From Adenophora triphylla var. japonica (lineage: Eukaryota; Streptophyta; Magnoliopsida; Asterales; Campanulaceae): a stretch of DNA of 64,000 bases. How positions within the stretch are numbered: the first letter of the stretch is position 1; every line of letters begins with the position of its first letter. Below are positions 1 through 12,355 of this stretch, piece by piece. The notes under the pieces were generated by a model that saw only the letters and a list, made by a program, of their open reading frames with translations, ran no database searches and was not told the DNA's origin. Made by a program: the position numbers and the translations under genes. The stretch covers positions 124,001 to 188,000 of the forward strand of contig JAFEMH010001249.1 in assembly GCA_022495995.1 (NCBI GenBank). Reading direction: 5' to 3'.

Positions 1-103
1 TCACGTGTTAATTTTCTTTCTTAAATACTCTCTTCCAAAAAAAAAAAAAAAAGAGAAAAAGAATTAATCACACTTTTTCTGGCCTTATCTTTTAGTCTAT
101 TTT

Positions 104-883
104 TGAAGTGATTATGAAATAAGGATTGGGCTTGAACAGGGCATTGGGCTCAATGGACTTAGTGGGCCAAGTTATTTGAAATGGGCCATGCATGTTAATA
201 AGGGTAAACGACATTAAATTAATTGATAAGTTGTATTTTCCCTTGCTAATGACGAAGGTTTGCGAGATGCGACAAGAGCATGGGCAGGAGTAGGCGATAT
301 GCGGGAAGGGACATCGGCGAGAAGTGATCTAGTGATTTGAACCTTATGGCGACAAGTTTGGGCGTTAGATTAAATGACTATATTTGCACTCTTCCTTTGA
401 ACGGGTTGTCGCTAGGCGACAAATGTGACTAATAGGTGATAAGAGATCGTGGTATTGCCACGTGGACACCCCCCATGATGGTCATCAGAGTAACATGATG
501 GGTGGACAGTACTTTCATATCAACTTTGAGGGCAGTTGACCCAAAAGGCAGGGGAGGTTGACACGTGTCCCCAGGAGTATGGCCTATGTTTGCTTGGTGG
601 TATAAAAACGTGAGATGCTGCATTATTTAGCAATTCTTTTTACTCTCTCTCTAAGCTCTCTCTCCCTCTCTACAATTCTCTCCTTGAATATTTGCTCTAT
701 CTCAGATCCAATCACTGATTCTCACGCCGGAGGGGTTTCACCGGAGTCACCCCCGGTTTAGTTCACCATTGTTTACTTGTGTGTAGGGATCAAGTTCACC
801 ATCCCAAGGAGTTCAGCCGGAGTATCCTCCATTGTAGCTGTGGGTCCAGCTCCTGTGCAACACCATTTTCCCGTGTAGCATCA
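104..883 (+). repeat. 5' LTR of element A
   Basis: A 780-bp TG...CA repeat matching 12356-13135. It contains a TATA-like box near 601 followed by a pyrimidine-rich TCTCTC stretch (about 641-680), a usual plant core-promoter layout. The U3 part is full of GCGA, GCGGGA and TGTCGC words, like the rest of the element. Confidence 0.93.
601..608 (+). promoter_or_regulatory. TATA box in 5' LTR of element A
   Basis: TATAAAAA lies about 280 bp before the LTR end and upstream of a CT-rich stretch. The same box is at 12853-12860 in the 3' LTR. Position and sequence fit the retrotransposon promoter; no start site can be read directly. Confidence 0.6.
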
Positions 884-885
884 GC

Positions 886-907
886 TGATTCCGTTGTCGG
901 GACCTGA
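886..907 (+). other. Primer binding site of element A (tRNA-Glu-like)
   Basis: Starting 2 bp after the LTR, TGATTCCGTTGTCGGGACCT resembles the complement of a plant tRNA-Glu 3' end (TGGTTCCGTTGCCGGGAC...). The tRNA identity rests on remembered tRNA sequence and is moderately sure. Confidence 0.6.
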
Positions 908-1305
908 ATGTGCTTCGTGGGGTGGTTTGGTTGAGTTTGTAGGCGGTTGGTGGTTGCTGGTGGTGGGTGTTAAGGTGGCAGACAGTGACCATTTTCTGGT
1001 GGAGCCCAGAAGATCTCTGTTGTCAGCTTTGATGAAGAAATAAATGCTACTGGCGTGAAGATCAAGAAGGATTCCCAGTTTTGTACCTGTCAGAGATCGT
1101 TTCATGGACTGTTGTTGTATTTATTTTAGGGTGTCATAAAGTTATCCTTGGTTGTAAAGCTTGTTGGCTCATTAATGTATGGTGTAAAGGTGTTTTGTAG
1201 TTAGAAAAGTGACTTGTAAAGTTGTCAGAAGAGTTTATTTATTGTAAAAAGGCGTTGTTTGGCTTGAAGTATCTGTCAAAGTGTCCATTTGTTTGTTGGA
1301 AAGTT

Positions 1306-2695
1306 ATGGTGATGGGGCAAGATAAAGCTACCCCTTCCAAGGCGGCTCATAATTTAACGTTGGCAACCCCCAATGCTAAGGAAGCTCGTGCCGGGGCGGA
1401 ATCTGATAGAGAGGTGGAGTTGCATACGTCGGAGACTAATTCTAGCATTAGGCGGGTTAGAGAGCAGGAAGAAAGAATGAGAATTGAGAAAGCTAAGGCA
1501 GTAGATGAAGGGCAAGTTCCCGCAAAGTCAAAGGATGCAGAAGTAAGAGAAAAGATTGAAAAGCTGAGGACGGATAATGAGGCGTGGATACGTGTTCTCG
1601 CCAATAATCAACAGTTGAAGGAGTTAAATGCAGAGCCTTCCCACATTCCTGAGGAATTATTGGATGGGCAGGCGGGAAGGGCCCATGTCGGTGGGCAAGA
1701 GCGAGAGGTCAGCGCCAGTGTGGCTGACAGGCCAAGGCGGGTTAGGGATATGCCGCCACCCGAGGAGCGGACGGAGATCGTAGGCGGGATGATGGTTTGG
1801 GAGCCAGAAAGAAGAAGAAAAAGAAAATATACCATAAGTCGGGCAATTCCAAAGAACAGTCATATTACTTTGAATATGATAGTAATGAATCCAGTGGCTC
1901 AACTCACGACGAGGAGTATGTTCCCGGTAAAGACAGGCATGCCAAGGAGAGATCTCAGTTATCGCGGTATCATGACGTAAGACGTCACCGCGGGATAGAG
2001 AGTGGAGGAGACAGGAGAGAAAGGATAGAGAGTATGAGAAAGAAAGGGAGCGGAGGGCCGCAGAGGCGGCAAGGGCGGCTGAAGCCGAGAAGCTTGCAGA
2101 AGCCTTGAAGGCCGCAGAATTGGCCAAGGCTAAGGCTAAAAAAGAAGAGGAGGAAAGATGGAAAAATGAGATGGCAGAAATGGCCAAGAAGATAAAGGAG
2201 TTAGAGGAGGGAACAAAGAAGGTTGGCGAGAAGAAACCTTTTTTGGCTCCATTCGTTCAAAGCATCAAAGGTGTTGCCCCGGATCCAAGCTTCCGCGTGC
2301 CAGCTTTGTCGAGTTATTCCGGGAAGACTAGGGCAATAACCCATGTCGGAGGGTTTGAGGCGACAATGTCTCTGTTAACTGAGAGTGAGGCAGTTCTATG
2401 TCGGGCTTTGGTGAGCACTTTGGCGGATCATGCTTTGGAGTGGTTCTTGGCGCAGCCTGAAGACTCTATAACTGGGTATCAAGATTTCAGGGAGAAGTTT
2501 TTAGCGAGATTCAGCGCGTCAGGGTCGCAGCCAGTGCAAAAGACAGAATTATGTAGCCTCATGCAAAAGGATGGAGAGGGAATTGCAAGCTTTACAGATA
2601 GATTTATGGGGGTGGCAAACCAAGTCGCTGACGTCAGCCAAGGCGAGATAATTATGTTGTATAATACCAGTTTGCAGCCAGGACCTTTTAAGTAG
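1306..2695 (+). pseudogene. gag of element A (frameshifted, with stop)
   Basis: This encodes the capsid-like Gag of the gypsy element. The start is taken at the ATG of MVMGQDKATPSK. The first part is charged and helical (many E, K, R). The frame then shifts twice between about 1790 and 2105. The capsid-like part (about 2230-2695) contains FEATMSLL, ALVSTLADHALEWF and DFREKFLARFS, typical of plant gypsy Gag. A TAG at 2693-2695 interrupts PGPFK/ELGMRLPKTT, after which the same frame continues into pol, so this is probably a nonsense change rather than the natural end. The product would be the particle protein that packages element RNA. Confidence 0.85.
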
Positions 2696-2704
2696 GAGTT
2701 AGGA

Positions 2705-5700
2705 ATGAGGTTGCCAAAAACTACAGGGGAATTATATGAAAGAGTCAGGGGATTCTGCAGTGGAGCCAGAGTCAAGGCTAAGGTGACTCAGGTGACAAGT
2801 CCGACGGCAAAGAAAGTAGCAAGTGAGAGAGTAGAAGTGATGCGAGATGATAGGAGGGGATCTGGCGGCAATAGGGGGTCGAATCAAGCGGGAGGAAGCG
2901 GAGGCCATGGAGATGTACGATCAAGGAGTCAAAGGGACTATAAGCCAAAGACGGCCATAAAGTATAGCCAATTGAACACTCCTATTAGCGAGATCATGAA
3001 GAAGGTGAATTTGCCCGAGCCTTTTCCCATTACACCAGGAACTGATGCGGATAAAGACCAGAATAGTTACTGCGAGTTTCACAAGGATAAGGGGCATAAG
3101 ACTGATGATTGCTATAATTTGAGGAGATTGATTCAAGGGAGGATTGATAGGGGTTTCTTACAAGAATATTTGGAAGAGAATGTAGGGCGAGATGATCAGC
3201 GGAGGCCGAAGAGAAATTTGGTGGTTGTTATCCATGACCCGTTACCCAGTGTGTCCCAATTGAATAATCAAATTATGACTTTGACACACACGTTTGAAGT
3301 CCCCCAGTTTCCCGCCAGTCAGGATAGAGTAATTAGTTTCTCCAGGCGAGAATTGGCTGTTACCAAGAGTCATGGGAGTCAACCAATTATCATCACGATG
3401 TATCCAGGCAACAATATTGTGCAGCGAGTTATGGTAGATTATGGAGCAAGCAGGAATGTGCTTTATTATGACGCCTTTAAAAGGATGAATTACACGGAGG
3501 CTAATTTGGTGCCTCACAAGGGATACCCGGAGGGTTTCACCAATCATTCTGTTAAGGTCAAAGGTACGATCATGTTGGATGTTGAGATTGGAGAAGGAAA
3601 GTTGGCGAGATGCGAGAACGTTGAGTTCATGGTGATTGATCTCATATCCCCTTACAACGCAATAGTGGGAATCCCATTCATGTTGAGCTTTGAGATGGTC
3701 CTGTCAATTCCCCACCAAAGGGTGAAGTATCCCACCTCCAACGGGATAGGCTGTTTGAAGAGTGAGGCGGTCACAGTAGTAAGGAAGGAAAAGGAAATGC
3801 AGAAAGCTAAGATGGAGAGCACAACTTCCATGACTACCAAAGCTGATTCCAGCCAGTTGAAGATAAATATGGTCAAGATTGTAGAGGTGGCAAACGGTGA
3901 TTCTGATTGGATCATAACGGACAGTATGAGAAATGGCACAGCTATGGTAGTGGCGGCGTCAAGTCATGTTTCAGGATTGGCGGCATGTGAATTGGAAGAA
4001 GAGCGGGAAGTGAATATGCTGACTGGGCGGGAATCTGATTCTAAAGTCCTCCGAGAATATGTGCATGAGATGGCGAGGATGCGGGAATTTGATTCCGTCA
4101 TGGCTGAGCGAGAAGATGTTGAAGAAGGAAGTTACTTGGCAACGGAAATGGTTGATGCAGCACCTGGCCTGTGTTACGCCAGGGTTATGAGGTTCATACA
4201 AATGGACGAGCCAAGAATTGAAGAAGTTATGGATGAGAATGTCGAGGCATCTATAGGTGAAACTGACGATGATTGTGAAACCATTGAGGTAGAAGATGCT
4301 CAAGGGCGGCCAACTGGGAATACCTTCGCTGATCCCAGAAAACCTGTTGTCGCCAAAATGAGGAAAATAAAAAGAATAGAGGTGGAGACCCTGCAGGTGC
4401 GGGATGAGTCAGATATCAAGGCGGGAGAGGAGTTGGAGGAAGTAGAAATTAATTGCTATTTCCCTGATCAGAGAGTGAAGATTGCCAAACAATTGTCGCG
4501 AGATGAGCGGGAATACTTGGTTGAATTTTTGAAGGAAAATCTAGATGTTTTTGCCTGGAGGCCCGAGGATATGAGGGGAATTGACGAGAATGTAGCCTTA
4601 CATTGTTTGAACGTTGATCCTAATGTAGAGCCATTTAAGCAGAAGGTGAGGCATTTGTCGCCGGAGAAAGAGCTGGCTATGATGGAGGAAGTGGAGAAGT
4701 TGTTGAAGGCGGGAATAATCGAGAAGATTCAATACCCAGTCTGGTTGGCCTGCCCGGTGATGGTGTTGAAATCAAACAAGAAGTGGAGGATGTGTATTGA
4801 CTTTACTGACTTGAATACGGCATGTCCTAAGGATTGCTATTCTTTGCCAAAGATTGATAAGTTGGTGGACTCTATTGCTGGACACAAGGTGTTCAGCTTT
4901 ATTGATGCTTATTCGGGATATCACCAGATCAAGATGGCGGAGGTGGATAAGGCGAAAAATGCGTTTAGGACTCCAATGGGAAATTTTTGTTATAAAATGA
5001 TGCCATTTGGCTTGAAGAATGCGGGGGCGACACATCAGAGGATGGTAAATGAGGTTTTTAAGTCACAAATTGGGCGGAATATGGAAGCATACATTGATGA
5101 TATGGTGATCAAGTCTAAGGAGAACAATCATGTGCTAGATCTGATCAAAACTTTTGAGAACTTGAGGAGGAATTCCATGAAGTTGAATCCAAGTAAGTGC
5201 ACATTTGGCGTAACGGCGGGAAAATTTCTGGGATTTTTGGTAAATAGGCGCGGGATTGAGGCCAACCCCAAAAAAATTCAGGCATTGTTAGACATGTCGC
5301 CACCGAAATCTATTCGCGAGATTCAACGGCTAAATGGGAGGATAATTGCGTTGGGAAGGTTTATTTCAAAGTCAGCTGAGAGGTGTTTGCTGTTTTTCAA
5401 GGTGTTAAAGGGGGGGGGGAAGAAGTTCGAGTGGAATGAGGAGTATGAAGCAGCTTTTGAAGAAATGAAAACTTATTTGGGGAAGCCGCCATTGTTGAGT
5501 AGTCCGATGGAGGGGGAGGAGTTGTTTCTTTACTTAGCAGCCTCTGATTATGCAGTTGCTGCAGTATTAGTAAGGGAAGAGGGAGGCATTCAAAAGCCTG
5601 TGTATTATGTTTCTAAAGCTTTGAGCGAGGTGGAGGCGAGATATTTTAATGCCGAGAAGTTGGCTTATGCGTTGGTTATGGCGGCAAGGAAGTTGAGGGC

Positions 5701-7690
5701 TTATTTTGTCGCTCATACAATCGTCGTTTTGACTGATGCACCTTTAAGGAAGATCTTGCAACAACCAGATTCTGCGGGAAGGTTGTTGAAGTGGTCAATT
5801 GAGCTGACCGAGTTTGATATCAGATATGAATCCCGTCAAGCTATTAAGGCACAGGCATTGGCAGATTTCATTGCTGAAACCTCATTTACTAAGTCTCAGG
5901 CGGAAGTGGTGGAAGAGCGCGAGAAGAGGAAGGCGAAAAGGCGGGATGTCCCCAGCTTGATTGAAGAGAAGGAGAGGCCGACGGATTGTTGGGTCCTACA
6001 TGTAGATGGTTCGTCCGCGAAGGACAGAGGAGGGGCGGGAATGGTGTTGATGTCGCCAGACTTAGAATGTGAGTATAAGAAGGCCTTCAGGTTTAAGTTC
6101 CCGGTTTCCAACAATCAGGCGGAGTATGAGGCGTTGGTAGCGGGAATCGAATTTGCTCGTAATGTTGGTGTAAAGAAGATTGTGATCCACTCTGATTCTC
6201 AGCTCATTGTGAATCAAGTGCGGGGTGAGTATAGGGTGGTGAATTCATTTCTGATAAAATATTGTAACCTGGCGAGAAGCATTTTAAGCAGTTTTGAGTT
6301 TTGGAAACTTGTGCAAATTGATAGAACAGAGAATTCAGAGGCTGATGCATTGAGTAGATCTGCGGGAAGTGAGGCAAACCAGGCTGCTGATGAGCCCCTG
6401 GTGGAGTATGTGGACATGCCGGCAATTGACAGGCCCATAATCATGGAGATTGGTGAAATAGAGAAAAATTGGGTGACAGAGATGAAAGAGTTTTTGGACA
6501 AGGGTGAACTGCCGTCTGATGAAGAAAAGGCTAAGCTAGTCAAGGTGACTTCTCTGCGATTTACAGTACAGGATGGGATCTTATATAGAAGGTCTTTCTC
6601 AAAGCCACTGATGAGGTGTGTGGAGCCAGAAATGGTGGCCAAGGTTTTGTTTGAAATCCATGAAGGTGTTTGCGGTGGCCACCCAGGTGCGAGATCCTTG
6701 GCGGAGAAGGTTTTGTTCCATGGCTATTAATGGCCAAGTTTGAGGAAGGATGCGGAAGAATATGCGAGGAAATGCGAAAAGTGTCAAAGATTTGGGAATA
6801 TCCCGCGACAGCCCGCCACTGAGCAGACGCCGATTGTCGCGACTTGGCCCTTTGATATGTGGGGCATAGATCTGATCGGGCCATTCCCAAAGGCCAAGGG
6901 AGGATGCCAGCATGTGGTTGTCGTCGTTGATTATTTTACAAAGTGGACGGAAGCGAAAGCCTTGGCAACGATAAGTGAAGATAATGTCATCAAGTTTGTC
7001 CAAGAAAACATTTGGTGTAGATATGGGTTGCCTAGGGCTATTATTTCTGATCATGGAACACAATTCGGGAAGAAATTCGCGGCTGAGTGCAAGAGGATGA
7101 ATGTGAAGCATTGGATGTCGGCAGTGTATAGGCCGCAGTGCAATGGGCAGGCTGAGGCGGCAAACAAGAAAATTATTGCCGCCTTACGCAAGAATTTGGA
7201 GGGAAGAGGCGGCGCATGGTTAGAAGAGTTGCCAACAGCATTGTGGTATGTCAGAACCAGCATAAAGGGGTCAACTGGTGAAACAACATTCGCTTTGACT
7301 TATGGATCTGAGGCCATGGCGCCGGCCGAGATGGCATTGCCGACCTACCGGGTGACTTACTATGACGAGGCGAGGAATGGACAGCGACGATGCAACGACC
7401 TTGATTTGGTTGATGAGAGAAGACTTCAAGCAAGAATGAGGATGGTGAATTATAAGCAAAGGATGAAGGCTCAGCATGACAAGCGAGTAAATAAGAGGTC
7501 TTTCAATATAGGTGACTGGGTGGTGAGAAGTGCGGAGGCCACGGGAACCAAGCCAGGCTTCACCAAGTTGAATGAAAAATGGGAGGGGTCGTTTCAGATA
7601 GCCAAAGTTATCAGGGAAGGGATGTATCAGTTAAGGGATGTATCAATGATGTTGTCGCAAATTTTTGTGGTTATATCTTTTGATTTTTGA
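2705..7690 (+). pseudogene. gag C-terminus and pol of element A: protease, RT, RNase H, integrase
   Basis: One frame carries a CHHC-type motif (CEFHKDKGHKTDDC, about 3070-3115), a protease-like segment (VMVDYGASRNVLYY, about 3430-3470), RT (MCIDFTDLN, FSFIDAYSGYHQI, AYIDDMVIKS near 5090), RNase H (LHVDGSSAKDRGGAG, about 6000) and integrase (CQRFG, GIDLIGPFPKAKGG, DHGTQFGKKF, PQCNGQAEAANK). A TAA at 6728-6730 breaks the frame at the start of integrase (VLFHGY/WPSLRKD), and the same frame resumes directly. The protease has Y where the D-T-G/D-S-G catalytic triad has T or S. The frame ends at 7690 without the usual C-terminal tail. The RT-RNaseH-IN order is gypsy type. Confidence 0.93.
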
Positions 7691-8819
7691 TCTAGATAAC
7701 AAAAGTTATATAACTTTCCTCGTGGGTCATGTGTTTTGTTAACCTCACATTGATTGGAAAGTTATGTAGAATTTGTCATTCTAGAATGATGTAACTTATG
7801 AATATGGTGGAAAAAGGATGGCAAGAATTACTTAGCGACATAATTTACTGTGATATTTTTATAACCAATCTAACAAAGTTTATGGTCTTATGTTTTATAA
7901 AGCAGCGGATGGAGGAAGGCGAAAAGTGATCAAGAAACTTTCTATTGGAGTTGATAAAGAAAGTGGACAAAGGGAGAGGCCGCAGGGGCATGATGGTGAA
8001 GGCGATAAGTAATTGTCGCTCGCACTTGGAAAATGGATGCGACGTCTTGGTTAGAGACCAAGGCGCCAAATGGATGCGGCGTCTTGGTTAGAGACCAAGG
8101 CGCCAAATGGATGCAGCGTCTTGGTTAGAGACCAAGGCGCCAAAGAGATGCGGCGTCTTGGTTAGAGACCAAGGCGCCAAATGGATGTGGTGACCTGGGT
8201 AGATGCCTAGACGCCTAACCTCGCGACCTGGGGAGAGACCTAGACGCGTATGAGGACAAAGATGGTAATTACAGTGATAATAAGAGTCAGTTATGGTGGT
8301 TGCCACAAAGGCAAGAAAAACAAGGTTATAATTATTGTCGCAGAGGCGGAATAAAAAGTTCAAAGGATATGTGCATAATGTGTCTAAGATTGTCGCATCA
8401 AATAGTTAGCGAGAATCTGCACTTGGGAGTGAGGCTGCCTAAAGACAAGCCTCACTTTTTTGAAGGGAGTAGTATGTATATAGAGATAAGATGGAAAGAT
8501 GCAATCTTCGATGAACTATCGAAGCAAAATCAGAATTATCAAAAGAAAGACGTGCGGCATAAAAAAGTTATGATGTACAGAAGAAGAGTTAAGGCAAGTC
8601 ATAAGAAGCAAATCATTGGAAAAAGGTCGCGACATAGTGACAAGAAAATGATTACAAGTTTTCGGGCACGAAGGCCTGCCGTTGAAATTAAAGTAAATTG
8701 TTTACAACAAAACACAGATGCGAGAAATAAAAGACGAAAGCAAAAAATAAAGATTGTTTGTTACAAGATCCAAAATAAGTAAAAAAGTATTGGCGGCAAC
8801 CATGAAGTACGAAGAAGAG
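7691..8819. other. Spacer between convergent pol and antisense gene of element A
   Basis: No supported gene. It holds the 37-bp hairpin array (8031-8240). The open frame at 8300-8782 (+) has no recognisable family and an irregular basic composition, so I do not call it. The spacer lies where transcription of gag-pol and the antisense gene would meet. Confidence 0.5.
8031..8240. repeat. Tandem 37-bp hairpin repeat array
   Basis: Four near-identical units have CGTCTTGG at 8043, 8080, 8117 and 8154 (period 37), followed by degenerate copies to about 8240. Each unit holds an inverted repeat, GTCTTGGT-tagag-ACCAAGGC, so each can form a stem-loop. Confidence 0.9.
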
Positions 8820-11707
8820 TTACTGGGCATTATAGGTGGCGTTGAGGGTGTCCTTCTTTTTCTGAGATAGCTCGTACCAGGCGGGAACCATATTGTCGGC
8901 ACGAATGGCGGGAACGGACCATGCCTCCTTGCCGAGCACTGCGTCCTCCGCTGCCAATTGAGTTAGCTCCTCATCACTGTAAGGCACAAGGGGATGCCCC
9001 TTGCGGCTTTGGTCACTAAAGATTGTTTCTGAGCCCCATTGTGCTAGTCTGGCAGGGGTGATGGCGGGATCAGCTTCGACGGCAATGGTCCTGAGAGTAT
9101 GAAGGATCGCATTATCAAAAGCGTCCCTCTCATCTTGTTCAACTTTAGTCTTCGCCTCGGCGAGATCATTCTTCAACTTAGTCACCTGATTGGCCTTGAC
9201 AAAGTTGTCATCTGCAAGCCGCTTATTTTCGGCAGTAAGTTTAGCGAGCTTAGCAGTATCAGCCTTATTCTTCTCATTTTCTGCAACGAGGCAGACAAGT
9301 CTCTCCTCCGCCTCCTTGTTCTTCTTCTCAAGCTCCTCCAACTGTGTTTTTCCCGCAGCCAGGTCAGCATCGGCCTTGGTTTTTAAGTCTTGGAGTTCTT
9401 TGATAGTGGTATCCCGCCTGGTAACCTTCCGCTTATAGATATTCCGCTCACGTTCAGCCTCATTGAGCTCTTCCTCTAACTTGATGCACTTGTTGCTCAG
9501 GCCCAAAAGAGTGCTGCTAGCCTGTGAGAAGTGAAGCGACAAATAAATGTTATGGTTTAAAGTTAACAATGAAAATTTGAATGAAAGGGAAAGCGAGTAA
9601 AGGTATCTCACTAGGGAAAGTTGGATCCCCGCATGGTAGGCAGAGTGGGTGGGATTCTCTCCCTCAACGTAAGCAACCTGTTCGGCATCGCTTGATCGTT
9701 TGAGAGCGGTGGAACCCAGCAAACAGGAAACTGTATCCAGCTGCTCAGTTATCAACCCCTTGAGTTTGGAGATATCATTGACTTCCCGGCAAAGAGCCAC
9801 CATACCTGCCTCATCCGTCGAAATCTGGAATCCTTCCTCCAGCCAGCTAGGTCGGTGGCGAGGATGTTAGCAAGAAGATGAAGTGCGCAGTGGTGAGGCA
9901 GTGGGATCAGTGGGGGATCAGTCTCAGGGGCATGAGGGGAAGGCGGGATGTTGTTTCCCGCGGGGTGTTTAGACTGGACCCCGCCAGTTTCAGTTTCTTG
10001 CCCCTCAGAGGGAGCATCAATCCCAGCCTCGTTCTGAGGCTCCTCATTTTCTTCATTTTCTTCTTCCTCTTTCTCATCCTCCAAATTCAGAGTTTCAGGG
10101 GGGTTCCCTTGAGTTTGGGCGGGAGCGGAGGTGCGTTGCCGCTTAATTTGTCGGGGGTTGGATGAAGGAGCCCTTCGGCGGGGATTTTCAGGAACAACCC
10201 TTTCATCTGCCCCAGTTGTAGAGATGGGAATGGTCAAGTCAGTTGGTTGGGCCATGAGGCTGGTGTTCCTAGCTGGGCCAAACGCTTGGCCTGTTGCTCA
10301 GATGTGCCTTGAGCTAACCTCTTCTGATTCATACTCATTGAACGGTGAACTGCGACAAAAAACAAAAAGTGATTATTGACATTATAGAATTAAAATTTAT
10401 AAGTAAAGGAAAGCGGGAAGTGGTGAAGACCATACGTAGAACTTCTCGCATTACGTGGCAAACATTGTGGCCTTTCCCGCAAGTTGTGCACTCAGAAGCA
10501 AATTTGGCACCCGAATGAAGTTCCCATCCAGGCCAGGATACTGTATGCTCAACGGCCACGCGAGGAGGCAAAGGCGGGAGATTATAAGAAAGTCCCACTT
10601 GGCTCAGAGGGGGATGATTGGTTAGTATTTGTTGGCATGAGAATAGGGCGGGTGAGGGTTCGGCGGGGTTGGCATCGGCGAGAAGTTGAACCATCCTTCT
10701 CTTTAGACGCTTCTCATCCTCGTCTAAAGCCCATTTCTTATTAACTTTGGGATGAATCCCTTGAAGGTCAGTAGGGAGGGTCCAACCGACGCGGGAAATG
10801 ATGAATAGCGGGTTGCTTTGCCAGTTATGAACTTTAGAAGGGAGAGGGGTTAAAATTTTGGGTTTCTTGAATTTCAGCGACATGCGAAGCTCATTCGTCT
10901 GTTTGTCTTTTTGTGGATAGCCAGTGAACATATCCATAAGAAGGTGAAGGGTGGGTTCTCGCCTAAGAGCGCGACAAATGACTATAAAGCAAGTCAAGAC
11001 CCTTATGGCATTGGGGTGGAGCTCAGCTATTGCCGCTTGAGCTTTGACAAGGACAAGAGAGATGAAGGGGTCAATGGGAATCCTAAGGCCCGCTTCAAAT
11101 TGTGACGGGAAAATGACTATGCCGTCTTGTCTTTGGCGAATGGTGAGAAGTGACATGTCGCCGTCGTAGTTGGCTATGTGGTAGTTCAAATGGTCAATGT
11201 GGTATTGGGTGTGATAGGGGGTGATATGGAGGTTTTGTGAAGGATCGTTTCCCGCCATATTGGAGGTGGAGGGGTTATTGGTTAGAGTGGATTGCCCGCC
11301 AGCAGATGTTGAGGCACCAGGAGCTCCAAAGTTAGACATCTCGCCTGAATCACAAGAAGAGACAATTTGTTTATAACGAGACCTATTAACTAAAGATCTC
11401 GCAGTGAGAAAATCAGTGTCTGAACTATCAGAATATGTAGGAGGGCCATAGAATCGACAAAGGTGCTCGCAAAGTTCGCGGGGAGTAAAAAATGTTTTGG
11501 ACATGGGGGCTGAGAAGTGAAGGAAACATTTACCCCTAATTTCTATGGCATCAATTATGGCGGGATCTACCCTATTAATTCTTAGACAATTTACCAAGTC
11601 ATCTCGTGGGATTCTCCCCCATATACCCCTAGTTAGATAATAAATGCCGCCAGTTTTTTGACATTGGCCATACCTAATTTGTCTAAGGCAGTTCTTAAAC
11701 CTAGCAT
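8820..11707 (-). pseudogene. Antisense gene of element A (Tat-type extra ORF, decayed)
   Basis: This is a minus-strand gene between pol and the 3' LTR, a known Tat-lineage trait. Its first coding block runs from about 11707 (possible ATG, with a frameshift near 11640) to 10436 and holds VNCLRINRVDPAIID and GYPQKDKQ, then C-x2-C-x6-C (CTTCGKGHNVC). A GT-AG intron fits 10350-10435, phase 1. Next come a basic stretch (IKRQRTS), an acidic run (EDEKEEEENEE), a second likely intron (9522-9611) and a C-terminal coiled coil (LEEELNEAERERN...). Frameshifts near 10255 and 9850 break it. It is homologous in layout to the antisense gene of element C. Such proteins have been annotated as putative gypsy-type transposon proteins; their role is unknown. 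Confidence 0.8.
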
Positions 11708-12341
11708 GGCGACAAACAGAAAAGTAAAGAAAACAAAGGAAATTGAAGATCTAAGAGATTACCTGGAAAATACGAAGGATCGTTGATAAAATCGAAGATA
11801 GACTGAAGATTCGCCGGAATATTCACGGTACAACCAAAAGGTTTATTTTCCAGGATGATTTGGGGGGGTGGGGGTAATCAAGCTAGTAAGTAGGTGTTTA
11901 TGGATGGATTTCAAGGGGGGAGCAAAGATTAAGTCAATAGAGGGAAAATAACGGAAGGGGACAGTCTTAGCAAGGTCGTCGGAAAAGTTCGATGGTGGCC
12001 GAAAATCGCTAGAGGGCTCTTAGATCAGGGAAGCGAAAAAGAATAAAGGGAAGAGGGGGGAGGTTATTTATATGGGGAGGAATATCAAAGGGTTTTTGGG
12101 GAGCAGTTAAAATTAATTGGCCCCCAAAATTTTAAAATTCCCCCCATTTAATGATTTCAAATTTCAAAAAAGTCTTTTCAAATGTCACATCATAGCCGTC
12201 AGTCAGTTAAATGGCACTAAGAGTGACATGTGGCGTACAGATGCCAGGCTGGCCAGACACCTCGCAGAATAAGCATCCGTAGGCGAGAAGCGACAAGTAT
12301 TTCAAAATTTCTTGCCTGGAACATAAATGATCCAAGTCTCG
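11708..12341. other. Upstream region of the antisense gene of element A
   Basis: Non-coding as far as I can see. It would contain the antisense gene's promoter and 5' UTR, but I see no clear TATA box at a convincing distance. A CCCCCCA-type tract near 11864 and AT-rich stretches around 12120-12180 are the only notable features. Confidence 0.4.
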
Positions 12342-12355
12342 AAATTGGGGGCTAC
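12342..12355 (+). other. Polypurine tract of element A
   Basis: ATTGGGGGCTAC lies directly before the 3' LTR. The nearly identical GTTGGGGGCCAC lies directly before the 3' LTR of element C, supporting its role as plus-strand primer site. Confidence 0.7.

Noticed and set aside
1657..2187. 176-aa minus-strand frame opposite gag of element A
   Set aside because: Ser/Leu-rich shadow of the Glu/Lys/Ala-rich gag frame.
8300..8782. 160-aa plus-strand frame in the spacer of element A
   Set aside because: Basic, no family resemblance, no codon-like regularity, and absent from element C at the same position.
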